Source: Terriglobia bacterium (GTDB lineage: Bacteria > Acidobacteriota > Terriglobia > Versatilivoradales > Versatilivoraceae). Taken from it: a stretch of 64,000 nt of DNA. Each line of letters starts with the position of its first letter. Positions within the stretch are counted from its first letter, which is position 1. Positions 53,705 through 62,453 of the stretch are shown in pieces. Below the pieces are notes generated by a model. It was given only the letters and a program-made list of their open reading frames with translations, was not told the origin of the DNA and did not search any database. Position numbers and translations under genes: made by a program. The stretch spans positions 34,452-98,451 of the forward strand of contig JAKUNG010000017.1 in assembly GCA_022452285.1 (NCBI GenBank), given 5' to 3'.

Positions 53705-54532
53705 ATGACTTTTACGCAAGCAATTATCTTAGGGGCAATTCAAGGTGTTACCGAGTTTTTGCCCATAAGTAGCTCAGCTCACCTAATCTTGGTTCCATGG
53801 CTGATGAATTGGCCTGACCAGGGACTAACTTTTGATGTTGTTGTACATGCAGCTACTCTTGTAGCTATTCTTTCTTTCTTTTGGCGTGATTGGCTGAAAA
53901 TTATAAAACAAACCTTACAACCATCGTTGAAATTCAAAACCCAGGGTAGTCTGACTGGGCGAAGAATATTGCTTTTGATCTCAATAGGTACAATTCCAGC
54001 TGCTATCAGTGGATTTTGGTTACAGGAATTGGTATCCACTAACCTACGTCATCCCGCAGTAGTATCAATTATGTTATTCGCTGTTGCTTTACTTTTGTGG
54101 TTGGCTGAAAAAAAAGCCTCACTTAACAAAAGCCTAGAAAATCTTTCGGTTTTGGATGTGCTTTTGATTGGAATTGCTCAGGCGGTTGCACTTGTTCCAG
54201 GGACTTCCCGATCGGGCATTACAATCACTTTAGGACTTTTTCGAGGAATGACCCGAGAGGCAGCGGCACGTTTTTCCTTTCTGCTAGCTACGCCAATCAT
54301 TTTAGGAGCTTTTTTATATAAAATTTATGGAATCAAATCCCTCGACATCCCAGATGGACAGGCTATGGCCATGCTAGTGAGTTTTTCCACAGCCTTAGTT
54401 GTTGGATATCTAACAATTAAGTATTTCATTCGGTTTCTTAAGGAAAAAACCCTTTATGTTTTTATCTATTATCGTATCCTTTTGAGTGTGGTCATTCTTT
54501 TAGTGATTTATTTTGGTGAGTTTCAACCATGA
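53705..54532 (+). CDS. uppP: Undecaprenyl-diphosphatase UppP (BacA)
   Basis: A 275-residue polytopic inner-membrane enzyme that recycles undecaprenyl pyrophosphate to the monophosphate for peptidoglycan and O-antigen synthesis. Family motifs are present: GVTEFLPISSSAHLILVPW at the N-terminus and PGTSRSGITITLGLFRGM...AARFSFLLATPII in the second half, the two repeats that form the active site. About eight membrane segments. Its stop overlaps the ftsK start by four bases (ATGA), so the two are translationally coupled. Confidence 0.96.
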   Translation: MTFTQAIILGAIQGVTEFLPISSSAHLILVPWLMNWPDQGLTFDVVVHAATLVAILSFFWRDWLKIIKQTLQPSLKFKTQGSLTGRRILLLISIGTIPAAISGFWLQELVSTNLRHPAVVSIMLFAVALLLWLAEKKASLNKSLENLSVLDVLLIGIAQAVALVPGTSRSGITITLGLFRGMTREAAARFSFLLATPIILGAFLYKIYGIKSLDIPDGQAMAMLVSFSTALVVGYLTIKYFIRFLKEKTLYVFIYYRILLSVVILLVIYFGEFQP

Positions 54533-56829
54533 ATTGGCTGACACCGACTAAGTATACACGCTTGAATGAGGCAGTGGGATTTGTATTATTTACTGCAGCT
54601 ATTTTAATAATTCTCAGCCTGATTTCCTATCACCCGATGGATCCGTCATTTAACGTTTCACGCAATGCAATTACCGAGGATGTTGTTCAGAATTTCGTTG
54701 GAAAATTTGGAGCCTACACGGCTGATCTTCTTTTGACAGCAGTTGGTTTTTCTTCTTTTATACTGCCAATTGTATTTCTGATTTTTGGTTGGAAATGGTT
54801 ACGTTCAAGGGAGATTAACTCACCTATAATCAAGGTTGTTGGCTTGATTGGTTTAGGAGGGTCAACTTGTCTTCTCTTATCCTTGTTTTTCCCTCACTAT
54901 TTTCACCACTATCTGACCATTGGTTGGCCTATTAAAGCGGGTGGTGTCGTAGGTGGCTTACTATCCGATTGGTTCCAAGCTCAATTTAACTGGACTGGTT
55001 CTTGGATTGTAGCAGTGATGATTCTTTTCGTTTCACTTTTTGTTTCTACCCGATTTTCTTTCGCTATAGTGTTGGTTTGGATAGACAAAAAATTTGAAAT
55101 TATCAGAGCTTTAAAAACTCGATGGAGGTCTTGGAGAAAGAAAGTAGCGAAAAAGAAAGAACAGAAAAGATTAAAGACTAAACTGAAACGGAGAAAAGAA
55201 GCAGAAAATGCTAGTACACAAGAAATTTCAGATTCTAAAAAAAGGAATGAAGTTTTAGCCCAGGGGCTTTCAGGTGATGGAGGACAGAGTGAGATTAATG
55301 TAGTTGAAACTTCTTCAAGATTGACTACAGGAAAAAGGAAAGTTTCTGATTTTATTGCTGAATCTGATTTTCTCCTACCGTCACTAGAGTTTCTCAGCCA
55401 ACCCGGTGCACGACTTTCTGTTAATGAAGAGGAATTGGTGCGTCGAGCCAGTCAAGTTGTGGAAAAATATAAGGAATACGGTGTTCTTGGGCAAATTGAT
55501 CATGTCCACCCAGGACCAATCGTAACAACTTATGAGTTTAAGCCGGAGGCTGGCGTTAAATACAGTCGAATTATTAATTTAGTTGACGATTTGTGCCTTG
55601 CTTTGAAAGCAGAATCTATGCGAATTGCGCGACTTCCAGGAAAGTCAACAGTTGGAGTTGAGGTCCCTAATTCTGAGCGAGAAGAAATTCTTCTTCGGGA
55701 AATTCTGGAATCCCCAGAATTTCAAAAATCTCCATCCAAAATAACCATTGCTTTGGGGAAAGATATTGTAGGAAAGATTGTTGTGGCTGACTTGGCTAAA
55801 ATGCCTCATCTTTTAATTGCAGGGCAAACAGGAGCTGGTAAGAGTGTTGCCATCAACTCTATGATTCTTTCACTTTTGTATAAGGCTTCTCCTGAAGAAG
55901 TAAAACTGATTATGGTGGATCCGAAGCGATTAGAACTGGGAGTATACGATGATATCCCTCATTTGCTAACACCGGTTGTTGTTGAACCTAAAAAGGCTTC
56001 AAATGCACTAAAGTGGGCTACTAAGGAAATGGAGGATCGCTATAAATTATTGGCTTCAGTAGGAGTGCGCAGTATCGATCAATTTAATACGTTTGTTAGA
56101 AAGCCTAAGAATATGGAGCTCTTTGCAAATTCTGAGGAAAACCCTCTAAAACCCTTACCATTCATTGTTATCGTTATTGATGAATTGGCAGATCTCATGA
56201 TGGTTGCTTCAAAGGATGTACAGGATTCAATTATGCGGCTAGCACAAATGGCTAGAGCAGTTGGAATTCATCTGATTGTAGCTACTCAACGACCTTCAGT
56301 TGATGTTCTAACTGGTCTTATAAAGGCTAATTTCCCTGCTCGAATTTCCTTTAGGGTCGCCCAAAAGGTTGATTCTCGTACGATTCTGGATCAAATGGGA
56401 GCCCAGCAGCTTTTGGGAAGGGGAGATATGCTCTTTATTCCTCCAAGCACCTCAAAATTAGTTAGAGTTCATGGTCCATTAGTAACGGAACAGGAAATTT
56501 TCAAAACTGTGGAACATCTCAAAGAGCAAGGTCAGCCAGTTTATAACGAAAAAATTCTTGAGGAGAAAATTGACCGAGGGGAATTAGAGGACTTAGATCA
56601 AGAGACTGACGAAATGTTTGATGAAGCAGTACGTATTGTTGTCGAAATGGGTAGAGCATCAACTTCAACTCTACAACGCAGACTCCGTATAGGTTATGGC
56701 CGAGCAGCCCGAATTCTCGACATCATGGAACGAGATGGAATTGTTGGTCCGCCAGATGGTAGTAAACCTAGAGCAGTTCTCAAAAGTAAAGACTATTTTC
56801 GTGAGATAGATGAGGAACAACTGCAATAA
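54529..56829 (+). CDS. ftsK: DNA translocase FtsK/SpoIIIE
   Basis: A 766-residue protein: four to five N-terminal membrane helices (residues ~15-185), a basic, charged linker (about 190-270, KKKEQKRLKTKLKRRK), the alpha/beta regions, and a RecA-like motor with Walker A AGQTGAGKS (431-439), VKLIMVDPKRLEL, Walker B-like FIVIVIDELADLMM and RFRVAQKVDSRTILDQMGA-type motifs. The C-terminal gamma domain (DEAVRIVVEMGRASTSTLQRRLRIGYGRAARILD) recognises DNA polarity sequences. It moves chromosome ends through the septum. It overlaps uppP by four bases. Confidence 0.96.
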   Translation: MNWLTPTKYTRLNEAVGFVLFTAAILIILSLISYHPMDPSFNVSRNAITEDVVQNFVGKFGAYTADLLLTAVGFSSFILPIVFLIFGWKWLRSREINSPIIKVVGLIGLGGSTCLLLSLFFPHYFHHYLTIGWPIKAGGVVGGLLSDWFQAQFNWTGSWIVAVMILFVSLFVSTRFSFAIVLVWIDKKFEIIRALKTRWRSWRKKVAKKKEQKRLKTKLKRRKEAENASTQEISDSKKRNEVLAQGLSGDGGQSEINVVETSSRLTTGKRKVSDFIAESDFLLPSLEFLSQPGARLSVNEEELVRRASQVVEKYKEYGVLGQIDHVHPGPIVTTYEFKPEAGVKYSRIINLVDDLCLALKAESMRIARLPGKSTVGVEVPNSEREEILLREILESPEFQKSPSKITIALGKDIVGKIVVADLAKMPHLLIAGQTGAGKSVAINSMILSLLYKASPEEVKLIMVDPKRLELGVYDDIPHLLTPVVVEPKKASNALKWATKEMEDRYKLLASVGVRSIDQFNTFVRKPKNMELFANSEENPLKPLPFIVIVIDELADLMMVASKDVQDSIMRLAQMARAVGIHLIVATQRPSVDVLTGLIKANFPARISFRVAQKVDSRTILDQMGAQQLLGRGDMLFIPPSTSKLVRVHGPLVTEQEIFKTVEHLKEQGQPVYNEKILEEKIDRGELEDLDQETDEMFDEAVRIVVEMGRASTSTLQRRLRIGYGRAARILDIMERDGIVGPPDGSKPRAVLKSKDYFREIDEEQLQ

Positions 56830-56917
56830 GAATCTATTGATCAGAAAGATTAACTTAACAATTAAATTCGAGAGGGATAAATTTCTATTAACATCTAAAT
56901 GTTCTTTAAGGAAAAAG

Positions 56918-57310
56918 ATGGGCAAAATCATATACAACCCCAAGACATTGTGTAAACCTTTTGGAATTTTTTCCAATGCTGTTTTAGCGCCTGCTGGCCA
57001 GTTTTATTTTATTTCTGGACAGGTTGCTGTTGATTCAGAAGGAAATTTAGTTGGTAAAGGTGACATTAAAGCCCAGACTCGTCAGGTCCTTTTAAACATC
57101 GAAGCAGCCATGTCAGAAGTCGCGGGAACAATAGATGATGTTGTATCTGTTAATGTCTTTTTAGTTAATATGGAACACTTGGCTGCTGTTCATGAAGTTC
57201 GCTCTGAATTTTGGAAAATAAACTATCCGGCTAGTACACTTGTTCAAGTCTCAGCTTTGGTTGATCCAAATTACTGGATTGAGATTAATGCTACTGCCGT
57301 TATTACATGA
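56918..57310 (+). CDS. RidA family protein (2-iminobutanoate/2-iminopropanoate deaminase-like)
   Basis: A 130-residue protein from the ATG at 56918 with AAGGA six bases upstream; the frame runs further upstream but overlaps ftsK and lacks family sequence. RidA signatures: GQFYFISGQVAVDSEGNLVG, DIKAQTRQVLLNIEAAMSEVAG, DVVSVNVFLVNMEHLAAV and PASTLVQVSALVDPNYWIEINATAV. The catalytic Arg of RidA is usually in PAR(S/T)xV; here the position reads PASTLVQ, so the Arg appears to be replaced by Ser. The enzyme activity is thus doubtful; a related role is possible. Confidence 0.88.
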   Translation: MGKIIYNPKTLCKPFGIFSNAVLAPAGQFYFISGQVAVDSEGNLVGKGDIKAQTRQVLLNIEAAMSEVAGTIDDVVSVNVFLVNMEHLAAVHEVRSEFWKINYPASTLVQVSALVDPNYWIEINATAVIT

Positions 57311-57343
57311 TTAGGATTTTTTTAATAACGTTTCATATTTTTT

Positions 57344-57369
57344 AGTAAAATTTTCGACTGAATTTTACT
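57344..57369. terminator. Hairpin between convergent ridA and trxB
   Basis: AGTAAAATT and AATTTTACT form a perfect 9-bp stem with loop TTCGACTG. The right arm overlaps the trxB stop. There is no following T-run on either strand, so it is a weak bidirectional terminator candidate. Confidence 0.4.
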
Positions 57370-58309
57370 CAGCAAGGTATCGTTCAGCTTCAAGAGAAGC
57401 CATACATCCTGTTCCTGCAGCTGTAACTGCCTGTCTCCAGACTTTGTCTTGTACATCTCCAGCAGCAAAAACACCATTGACTGAGGTTTGTGTTGTTCCT
57501 GGTTTAGTGACAATGTATCCAGTTTCATCTAATTTGAGTTGCCCATCCAGAAAACTTGTATTTGGAATATGACCAATAGCATAGAATAGTCCCTCAGCTG
57601 CTAGGATCTTAGATTCGTGGGTCTTGACATTTCGAATTCGTACACCAGTCAATCCTTCATTGCCCAACGCTTCTTCAACCACGGAGTCCCACTGCATTTC
57701 AATTTTGGGATGAGACAAAAGACGTTTCTGCATGATCTTAGATGCCCGAAGGCTATTTCTGCGATGAACAACGACAACCTTAGTTCCAAATTTGGTTAGA
57801 TGGGTAGCTTCTTCAACTGCGGTGTCCCCTCCACCTATCACAACCAAAGTTTTGTTACGAAAAATTGGCAATGCACCATCACAAACTGCACAGGCAGAAA
57901 TACCTTGTTGCCAAAATTGTTCTTCACCAGGGATACTTAGTCGCTTAGCAGTTGCTCCTGTTGCTATAATCAGACTTTTCGTTAGAACTTTTCGACCCGA
58001 ACTGACAACCTGGAAAGGTATTTGACTTAGATCCAGTTTTTCTACAGTTTCCGTATGGATGCGAGTTTCAAATCGAAGAGACTGTTCGCGAAATAGATCC
58101 ATGAGTTGAGGTCCATCAACACCTTTCGGAAAACCAGGATAATTTTCTACTTCAGTCGTTGTTGTAAGTTGTCCACCAGCGGCAACCCCTCCTGCTAAAA
58201 ATCCTTCAAACATTAATGGGGATAAATTAGCCCTTGCTGCATAAATGGCTGCTGTATGGCCTGCTGGACCCGACCCAATAATTACAAGTTTTTCGATAGT
58301 GTCCGACAT
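57365..58309 (-). CDS. trxB: Thioredoxin reductase
   Basis: A 314-residue FAD/NADPH flavoenzyme that reduces thioredoxin in the cytoplasm. Signatures: [17 protein letters not shown] (FAD), [30 protein letters not shown], the redox-active CAVCDG (C140, C143), [15 protein letters not shown] (NADPH), [10 protein letters not shown] and [28 protein letters not shown] precedes the ATG at good spacing. Convergent with the ridA-like gene. Confidence 0.97.
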   Translation of the reverse strand: MSDTIEKLVIIGSGPAGHTAAIYAARANLSPLMFEGFLAGGVAAGGQLTTTTEVENYPGFPKGVDGPQLMDLFREQSLRFETRIHTETVEKLDLSQIPFQVVSSGRKVLTKSLIIATGATAKRLSIPGEEQFWQQGISACAVCDGALPIFRNKTLVVIGGGDTAVEEATHLTKFGTKVVVVHRRNSLRASKIMQKRLLSHPKIEMQWDSVVEEALGNEGLTGVRIRNVKTHESKILAAEGLFYAIGHIPNTSFLDGQLKLDETGYIVTKPGTTQTSVNGVFAAGDVQDKVWRQAVTAAGTGCMASLEAERYLAE

Positions 58310-58452
58310 AAATAACCTCTGAATTCAATAAGTCAGATTCAATAGTAGTTTTCCAGAAAAAATCTAGTCTAACCAGCTAAAGAGTCTAGTATAAAGTACA
58401 TTTACATTGAAGGAAGATTTAATGTTGGTTCAATTTAGTTCTGCTCAAAAAG

Positions 58453-59955
58453 TTAGCTGTTATTTGTTGGAGTTATTTCCCAGATGTCCAAGCTGGTAAT
58501 CTGTATCGGGCCTTTTTGACAAAAAATCGACAGATTTAAACTGTCTGATCGTGTTGGATAAATTCGTTGAGTCAGGCATTGGTGGGCATTTGCAAATATC
58601 TCAACGACCGAATGATCCAGAAAGATTTTCAGTTTAAGTGGCTCATCAGCTGGAATGTCTAGTGGAGCTTTTTGAATTGAATAATCTTGTTGTTCTGCTT
58701 TTCCTCGGTAAATTGGGTATGGGCGCCAGATGTTAGGATTGAGACTAGAATTGGTAGTATCAATTGACAACGTTTTTTGTGATGAATCATAGATAATCAT
58801 TGTCTGTTCCGATTTATTAGGAGATTGACAAACCGCAATGGCGATTATACCTCCCCTTGGGACATCCACTTCCATGATCACTTCCATACATCGACTATTT
58901 ACGTCTGTCAGTAATTTTTCATTTCCATCCTTTAGTTCGATCTGAGTTATCCTACGATGATTTGTTCTAAGTTGTTTTAATTCTTCCGGAGGTTCAATAC
59001 AAACTCTTCCATCTTGTTCAAGTGACATTACTCTGGGAAGGCTCATGACGCCAAGAGCAGGTGAAGGATAGCTTGTAGATTTTCTTTGATCTATAAGCCA
59101 AGACCAGAAAATTCTTCTGCCCTTATTATCGATTAAACTTTCAGGAGCAAAACAGGGTCCCCCAGGCCAGTTTAATCTGTAATGTGCTTCTGGCTTGAAC
59201 CTGTCACCTTGGTATTGGCCAACATAGTATCGGGCTCCACTCGGATGACTAATGCAGAGTAGAACATGCTTGTTACCAAGCTTAAAAAAATCTGGACAGG
59301 CACAGTCTTCATCTGCATCAGTCCATTCAATGTGTGGTCTATAAAAGGGAGCTACATATTCCCAATGGGTCAGGTCAGATGACTTAAACAGGTAGGCCGA
59401 ATCATATAAGTCGTTAGGTTTTATTTGGCCGCCTAGAATGACCCTATAACCAGATCCCTCTACCCAGGCATGAGGGTCAAACACATTGTATACACCCCAA
59501 CCTGGATGACCCACTTTGGGTTCTGGAATGACTGGGTTATGGGAAGATTTTTGCCACTGGATCAGTTGGTCATCTTTTGCAGTAGCAATGCAGGTGCCAG
59601 CACCAACTCCATGGTAGATAAGAATAGGCTGTCCTTCTTTACTTACAAATGCACTGCCACTGAATATTCCTACTTCAGGATCTTCTTTAGCAGGGGATAG
59701 CGCTGTTGGGTGGTAAGTCCAGTGTAACAGATCATGGCTAGAAGCATGTCCCCAGCAGTGTCCTTCATGGGGCAAGTTGGAATTTTGGAAAATATAAAAA
59801 AGATGATATTTGCCTTTCCAAAAAATAGCTCCATTAGGATCAAAGGGTCTACAGACTCCCTCAGGAGCAATGAAGTGATACCTCGGAGCATAGGGATCTT
59901 GTTGAAGATAGTTTTTAATTTGGGTCTGGGCCTTTAGATCGGACGAAGATCTCAA
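58453..59955 (-). CDS. GH32-like glycoside hydrolase (fructosidase-like)
   Basis: A 500-residue protein with the five-bladed propeller pattern of GH32 and a C-terminal beta-sandwich (residues ~340-500). Seen: FDPNGAIFWKGKYHLFY (nucleophile D39, in place of NDPNG), FSGSAF, FDPHAW (D160, transition-state Asp) and DHSVVEIFANAHQCLTQRIYP in the sandwich, typical of GH32. The acid/base segment, normally ECPD, reads CACPD, with Ala219 in place of Glu; E216 lies three residues before. So either another residue serves or activity differs. There is no signal peptide, which implies cytoplasmic action on sucrose- or fructan-like sugars. The TTG start has GAGAG upstream. Confidence 0.85.
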   Translation of the reverse strand: MRSSSDLKAQTQIKNYLQQDPYAPRYHFIAPEGVCRPFDPNGAIFWKGKYHLFYIFQNSNLPHEGHCWGHASSHDLLHWTYHPTALSPAKEDPEVGIFSGSAFVSKEGQPILIYHGVGAGTCIATAKDDQLIQWQKSSHNPVIPEPKVGHPGWGVYNVFDPHAWVEGSGYRVILGGQIKPNDLYDSAYLFKSSDLTHWEYVAPFYRPHIEWTDADEDCACPDFFKLGNKHVLLCISHPSGARYYVGQYQGDRFKPEAHYRLNWPGGPCFAPESLIDNKGRRIFWSWLIDQRKSTSYPSPALGVMSLPRVMSLEQDGRVCIEPPEELKQLRTNHRRITQIELKDGNEKLLTDVNSRCMEVIMEVDVPRGGIIAIAVCQSPNKSEQTMIIYDSSQKTLSIDTTNSSLNPNIWRPYPIYRGKAEQQDYSIQKAPLDIPADEPLKLKIFLDHSVVEIFANAHQCLTQRIYPTRSDSLNLSIFCQKGPIQITSLDIWEITPTNNS

Positions 59956-60248
59956 AATGACTCTCTCTATTCGTAGGAATTAAGTTTGGAATTTTATCTC
60001 AGTAGTATGTACTGAAACCATGTGATCATTTCAAGTCCTAGTCTAGAATAAAAGGAAGATAAAAGTTTCACTAATTTTATGACTAGGAATTTTTAGACAG
60101 AAAGATCTTGTAGAATGACTCTTTTCAGTTCACTCTTATTACGTGATAAAATTCTTGGTAATGTATATTTTGGAATCAGCTTAAAAAATGGTTGAGATGT
60201 TTATGGTGCCCTAAAATTCTTTTGGATGAATCAATTGAATGAAGTGAG
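59956..60248. other. 293-base divergent spacer with an 8-bp inverted repeat
   Basis: Between the GH32-like gene (minus) and msrP-like gene (plus). TCCTAGTC (60036-60043) and GACTAGGA (60081-60088) are exact inverted copies 37 bases apart, a possible operator or chance match. No promoter of high quality and no ORF are seen. Confidence 0.35.
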
Positions 60249-61277
60249 ATGAGAGTTATGAAAAATTACTTTGACGGCTCTAGACTTGATCCTACTGACG
60301 AGCAAATTTATTTTAATCGGCGGCAGTTTATTAGACACATCTCACTGGCAAGCGCCGGGTCCATTCTTTTACCCGTGCCTTTCCAGCTTCAAGCCAACAG
60401 TGGACCCCTGGCAGTTCCCTTTGAGCGTAATGACGTTTTTCCTGCAAAGCGTAATGGTCGTTATGAAGGTCAAGGTCTTAAAATGACTGACCGTTTGGTG
60501 GCTGCAACCCACAATAATTTCTATGAATTTCTTCCTAATCGAGGGGGACCAGTCTGGAAATATACCGAAAACTTTAAAGTGCAACCCTGGAAGATAAAAG
60601 TGGGAGGAGAATGTCACAAACCCAAGACCTTTGATCTGGACGACATATTTAAATTTGAACAGGAAGAACGAGTATATCGTTTTCGCTGTGTTGAAACTTG
60701 GGCAATGAATGTTCCTTGGACAGGATTCCCCTTAAATAAACTACTCAAGCAGGTTCAGCCTAATTCAAGGGCTCGCCATGTTCGTTTTATTACTGCCAAT
60801 AAACCGGCGCAGATGCCAGGGCTGTCACAAAGACACTATCAGTGGCCTTATCATGAAGCTTTACGTCTCGATGAAGCAATGAACGATCTAACCCTGATTG
60901 TTACAGGAGTCTATGGGAAGCCATTGCTCAAACAACATGGGTCACCTGTAAGGATCATTACTCCCTGGAAATATGGTTATAAATCGTGTAAGTCTGTTGT
61001 TAGGATTGAGCTTGTGAGAGATCAACCTTCAACTTTTTGGGGCGCTAAACCCTATCAGCATGAATACGGATATTTAAGCAACGTCAATCCTAATGTTCCC
61101 CATCCCAGGTGGTCCCAAAAATGGGATTATATGTTAGTTGCTAATGTTATGCCACGAAGAGGTCCCCGCCGTCCCACTGAAATTTTTAACGGATATGCTG
61201 ATCAGGTGGGACATCTTTATCCGGATGAACCAACAAAACCCCAGTTGCCTTTGCGGTCAGGTCAGCTTGCTCGATGA
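60249..61277 (+). CDS. msrP: MsrP (YedY)-like molybdopterin-dependent reductase catalytic subunit
   Basis: A 342-residue Tat-exported protein. The signal contains NRRQFIRHISLASAGSILLP. The mature part is of the sulfite-oxidase fold: MTDRLVAATHNNFYEF, the C147 molybdenum ligand in YRFRCVETWAMNVPW, GQSRVI-like H and R residues around LKQHGSPVRIITPWKYGYKSCKSV and PQHEYGYLSNVNP. This is MsrP, which repairs methionine sulfoxide in periplasmic proteins. The usual heme-membrane partner MsrQ is not adjacent, so electrons must come from elsewhere. The ATG at 60249 is used; ATG 60258 is an alternative. Confidence 0.92.
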   Translation: MRVMKNYFDGSRLDPTDEQIYFNRRQFIRHISLASAGSILLPVPFQLQANSGPLAVPFERNDVFPAKRNGRYEGQGLKMTDRLVAATHNNFYEFLPNRGGPVWKYTENFKVQPWKIKVGGECHKPKTFDLDDIFKFEQEERVYRFRCVETWAMNVPWTGFPLNKLLKQVQPNSRARHVRFITANKPAQMPGLSQRHYQWPYHEALRLDEAMNDLTLIVTGVYGKPLLKQHGSPVRIITPWKYGYKSCKSVVRIELVRDQPSTFWGAKPYQHEYGYLSNVNPNVPHPRWSQKWDYMLVANVMPRRGPRRPTEIFNGYADQVGHLYPDEPTKPQLPLRSGQLAR

Positions 61278-61286
61278 TGAGCTGAC
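61261..61286 (+). terminator. Stem-loop across the msrP stop codon
   Basis: GTCAGCT and AGCTGAC form a 7-bp stem with a 12-base loop that includes the TGA stop (61275-61277). It is followed by TGGCCGG rather than T-rich sequence, so its role as a terminator is uncertain. Confidence 0.3.
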
Positions 61287-61442
61287 TGGCCGGACTAATT
61301 TCTTCCTGATTCTAACGATTATTTATTCAATTAATTTCAAAAAACTTCATTAAAAGATTTTCCTTCATTGCGATCTAAAGCAATTGGAGGTAGATTTGCA
61401 GATGATTTTAGTCAAGAAAATATTCTTAATATAGGAGGAGAT

Positions 61443-62408
61443 ATGATTCACGGTATTAGTCGTAGAAGTTTACTGCGTTCTTTTACAGGGGGAGTAACTG
61501 CTGGGATAATTGGTTCAGGGATGGCTGGACAGGTTTTGGGAAATTCTTTAGCTAGATCAAAGAGTCGAATGCACCCTGAGAAAGTTTTGTTGTGGGAGAA
61601 TACACGGAGAGAAATTCGTGAGCTTCTTGAAAGTGGAAATCTTAAAGCGGCTATTTTGCCAACTGGATCAATCGAACAACACAATGAACATTTAGCTTTA
61701 GTGCAAGATATTGCTCAAGCCACTTTAATTTCAAAGTTGGTTGCCCTAGAACTCTATCCACAGGTAATTGTGGCACCTCCTAGCCCCTGTGGCTATGCAC
61801 CTTATTGGATGTCGAGAAAAGGTACCATAACTTTACGCCGTGAGACATTTCAAGCTTACGTTTTTGATGTTCTTCATTCCTTAAAAACTCATGGTATTCG
61901 AACCTTGTTAGTTCTTAATGGCCACGGAGGAAATCATCAACCTCTCAAGGAAGCTGAAGAAAAGTGGCGTAAAGAACTTGGTGTGACTTTAGAGGTGGAT
62001 TCTTTCTGGAGGGGGATCCCTAGAGAGTTTAGGGATCGAGTTTTAACCTCTGAGGAAAATTTGTCACATGCCGATGAATTTGAAACTTCAATCGCATTGG
62101 CAGGACATCCTAAAGGACGAGTCCGTCGGATAACGATGAAGCAATATGATGATGCTAAACTGAACTATGAATCTGGATTTTCTCCGGATGTTGAACATTT
62201 TTTACGTATTGACTCTAGAACTTTTAAGAATGGGAAAATTTACGAAGAGGGTGAGAACAAACTTGACAGGGGACGACAACGACTGTCTTTATTTGCTTCT
62301 GCGGAAAAGGGGGAAGCACTTATTGGTAAGGCAACCGATTTTTTTGTTGCGAAAATGAAGAAGATGATTGCTGCGACAGAAGCTGGGCAATCTTGGCCCT
62401 TAAAATAG
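61443..62408 (+). CDS. Creatininase-family amidohydrolase with Tat signal
   Basis: A protein of 321 residues from the ATG at 61443, which has a near-ideal AGGAGGAG just upstream; the frame extends to TTG 61368 without support. The N-terminus carries a twin-arginine signal (GISRRSLLRSFTGGVTAGIIGSG). The enzyme core has the creatininase motifs LPTGSIEQHNEHLAL (metal-binding E, H, H), VQD, LVLNGHGGNHQPL and HADEFETSIAL (H, E). The family hydrolyses cyclic or small amides (creatinine, FAPy-type, mycofactocin precursor) with two metals and is usually cytoplasmic, so export is notable. Followed by a Gfo/Idh/MocA gene 45 bases later. Confidence 0.92.
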   Translation: MIHGISRRSLLRSFTGGVTAGIIGSGMAGQVLGNSLARSKSRMHPEKVLLWENTRREIRELLESGNLKAAILPTGSIEQHNEHLALVQDIAQATLISKLVALELYPQVIVAPPSPCGYAPYWMSRKGTITLRRETFQAYVFDVLHSLKTHGIRTLLVLNGHGGNHQPLKEAEEKWRKELGVTLEVDSFWRGIPREFRDRVLTSEENLSHADEFETSIALAGHPKGRVRRITMKQYDDAKLNYESGFSPDVEHFLRIDSRTFKNGKIYEEGENKLDRGRQRLSLFASAEKGEALIGKATDFFVAKMKKMIAATEAGQSWPLK

Positions 62409-62453
62409 GTTGGATTAGACTCGAGTCCTTTTTGAAGTTTTGAGGTTTAAAGT

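Noticed and set aside
56810..56917. N-terminal extension of the RidA-like protein into ftsK
   Set aside because: The ATG at 56918 has AAGGA at proper spacing and begins the family domain; the extension overlaps ftsK.
60036..60088. 8-bp inverted repeat as a strong operator
   Set aside because: An exact 8-base match 37 bases apart can arise by chance in AT-rich sequence; mentioned only as part of the spacer.
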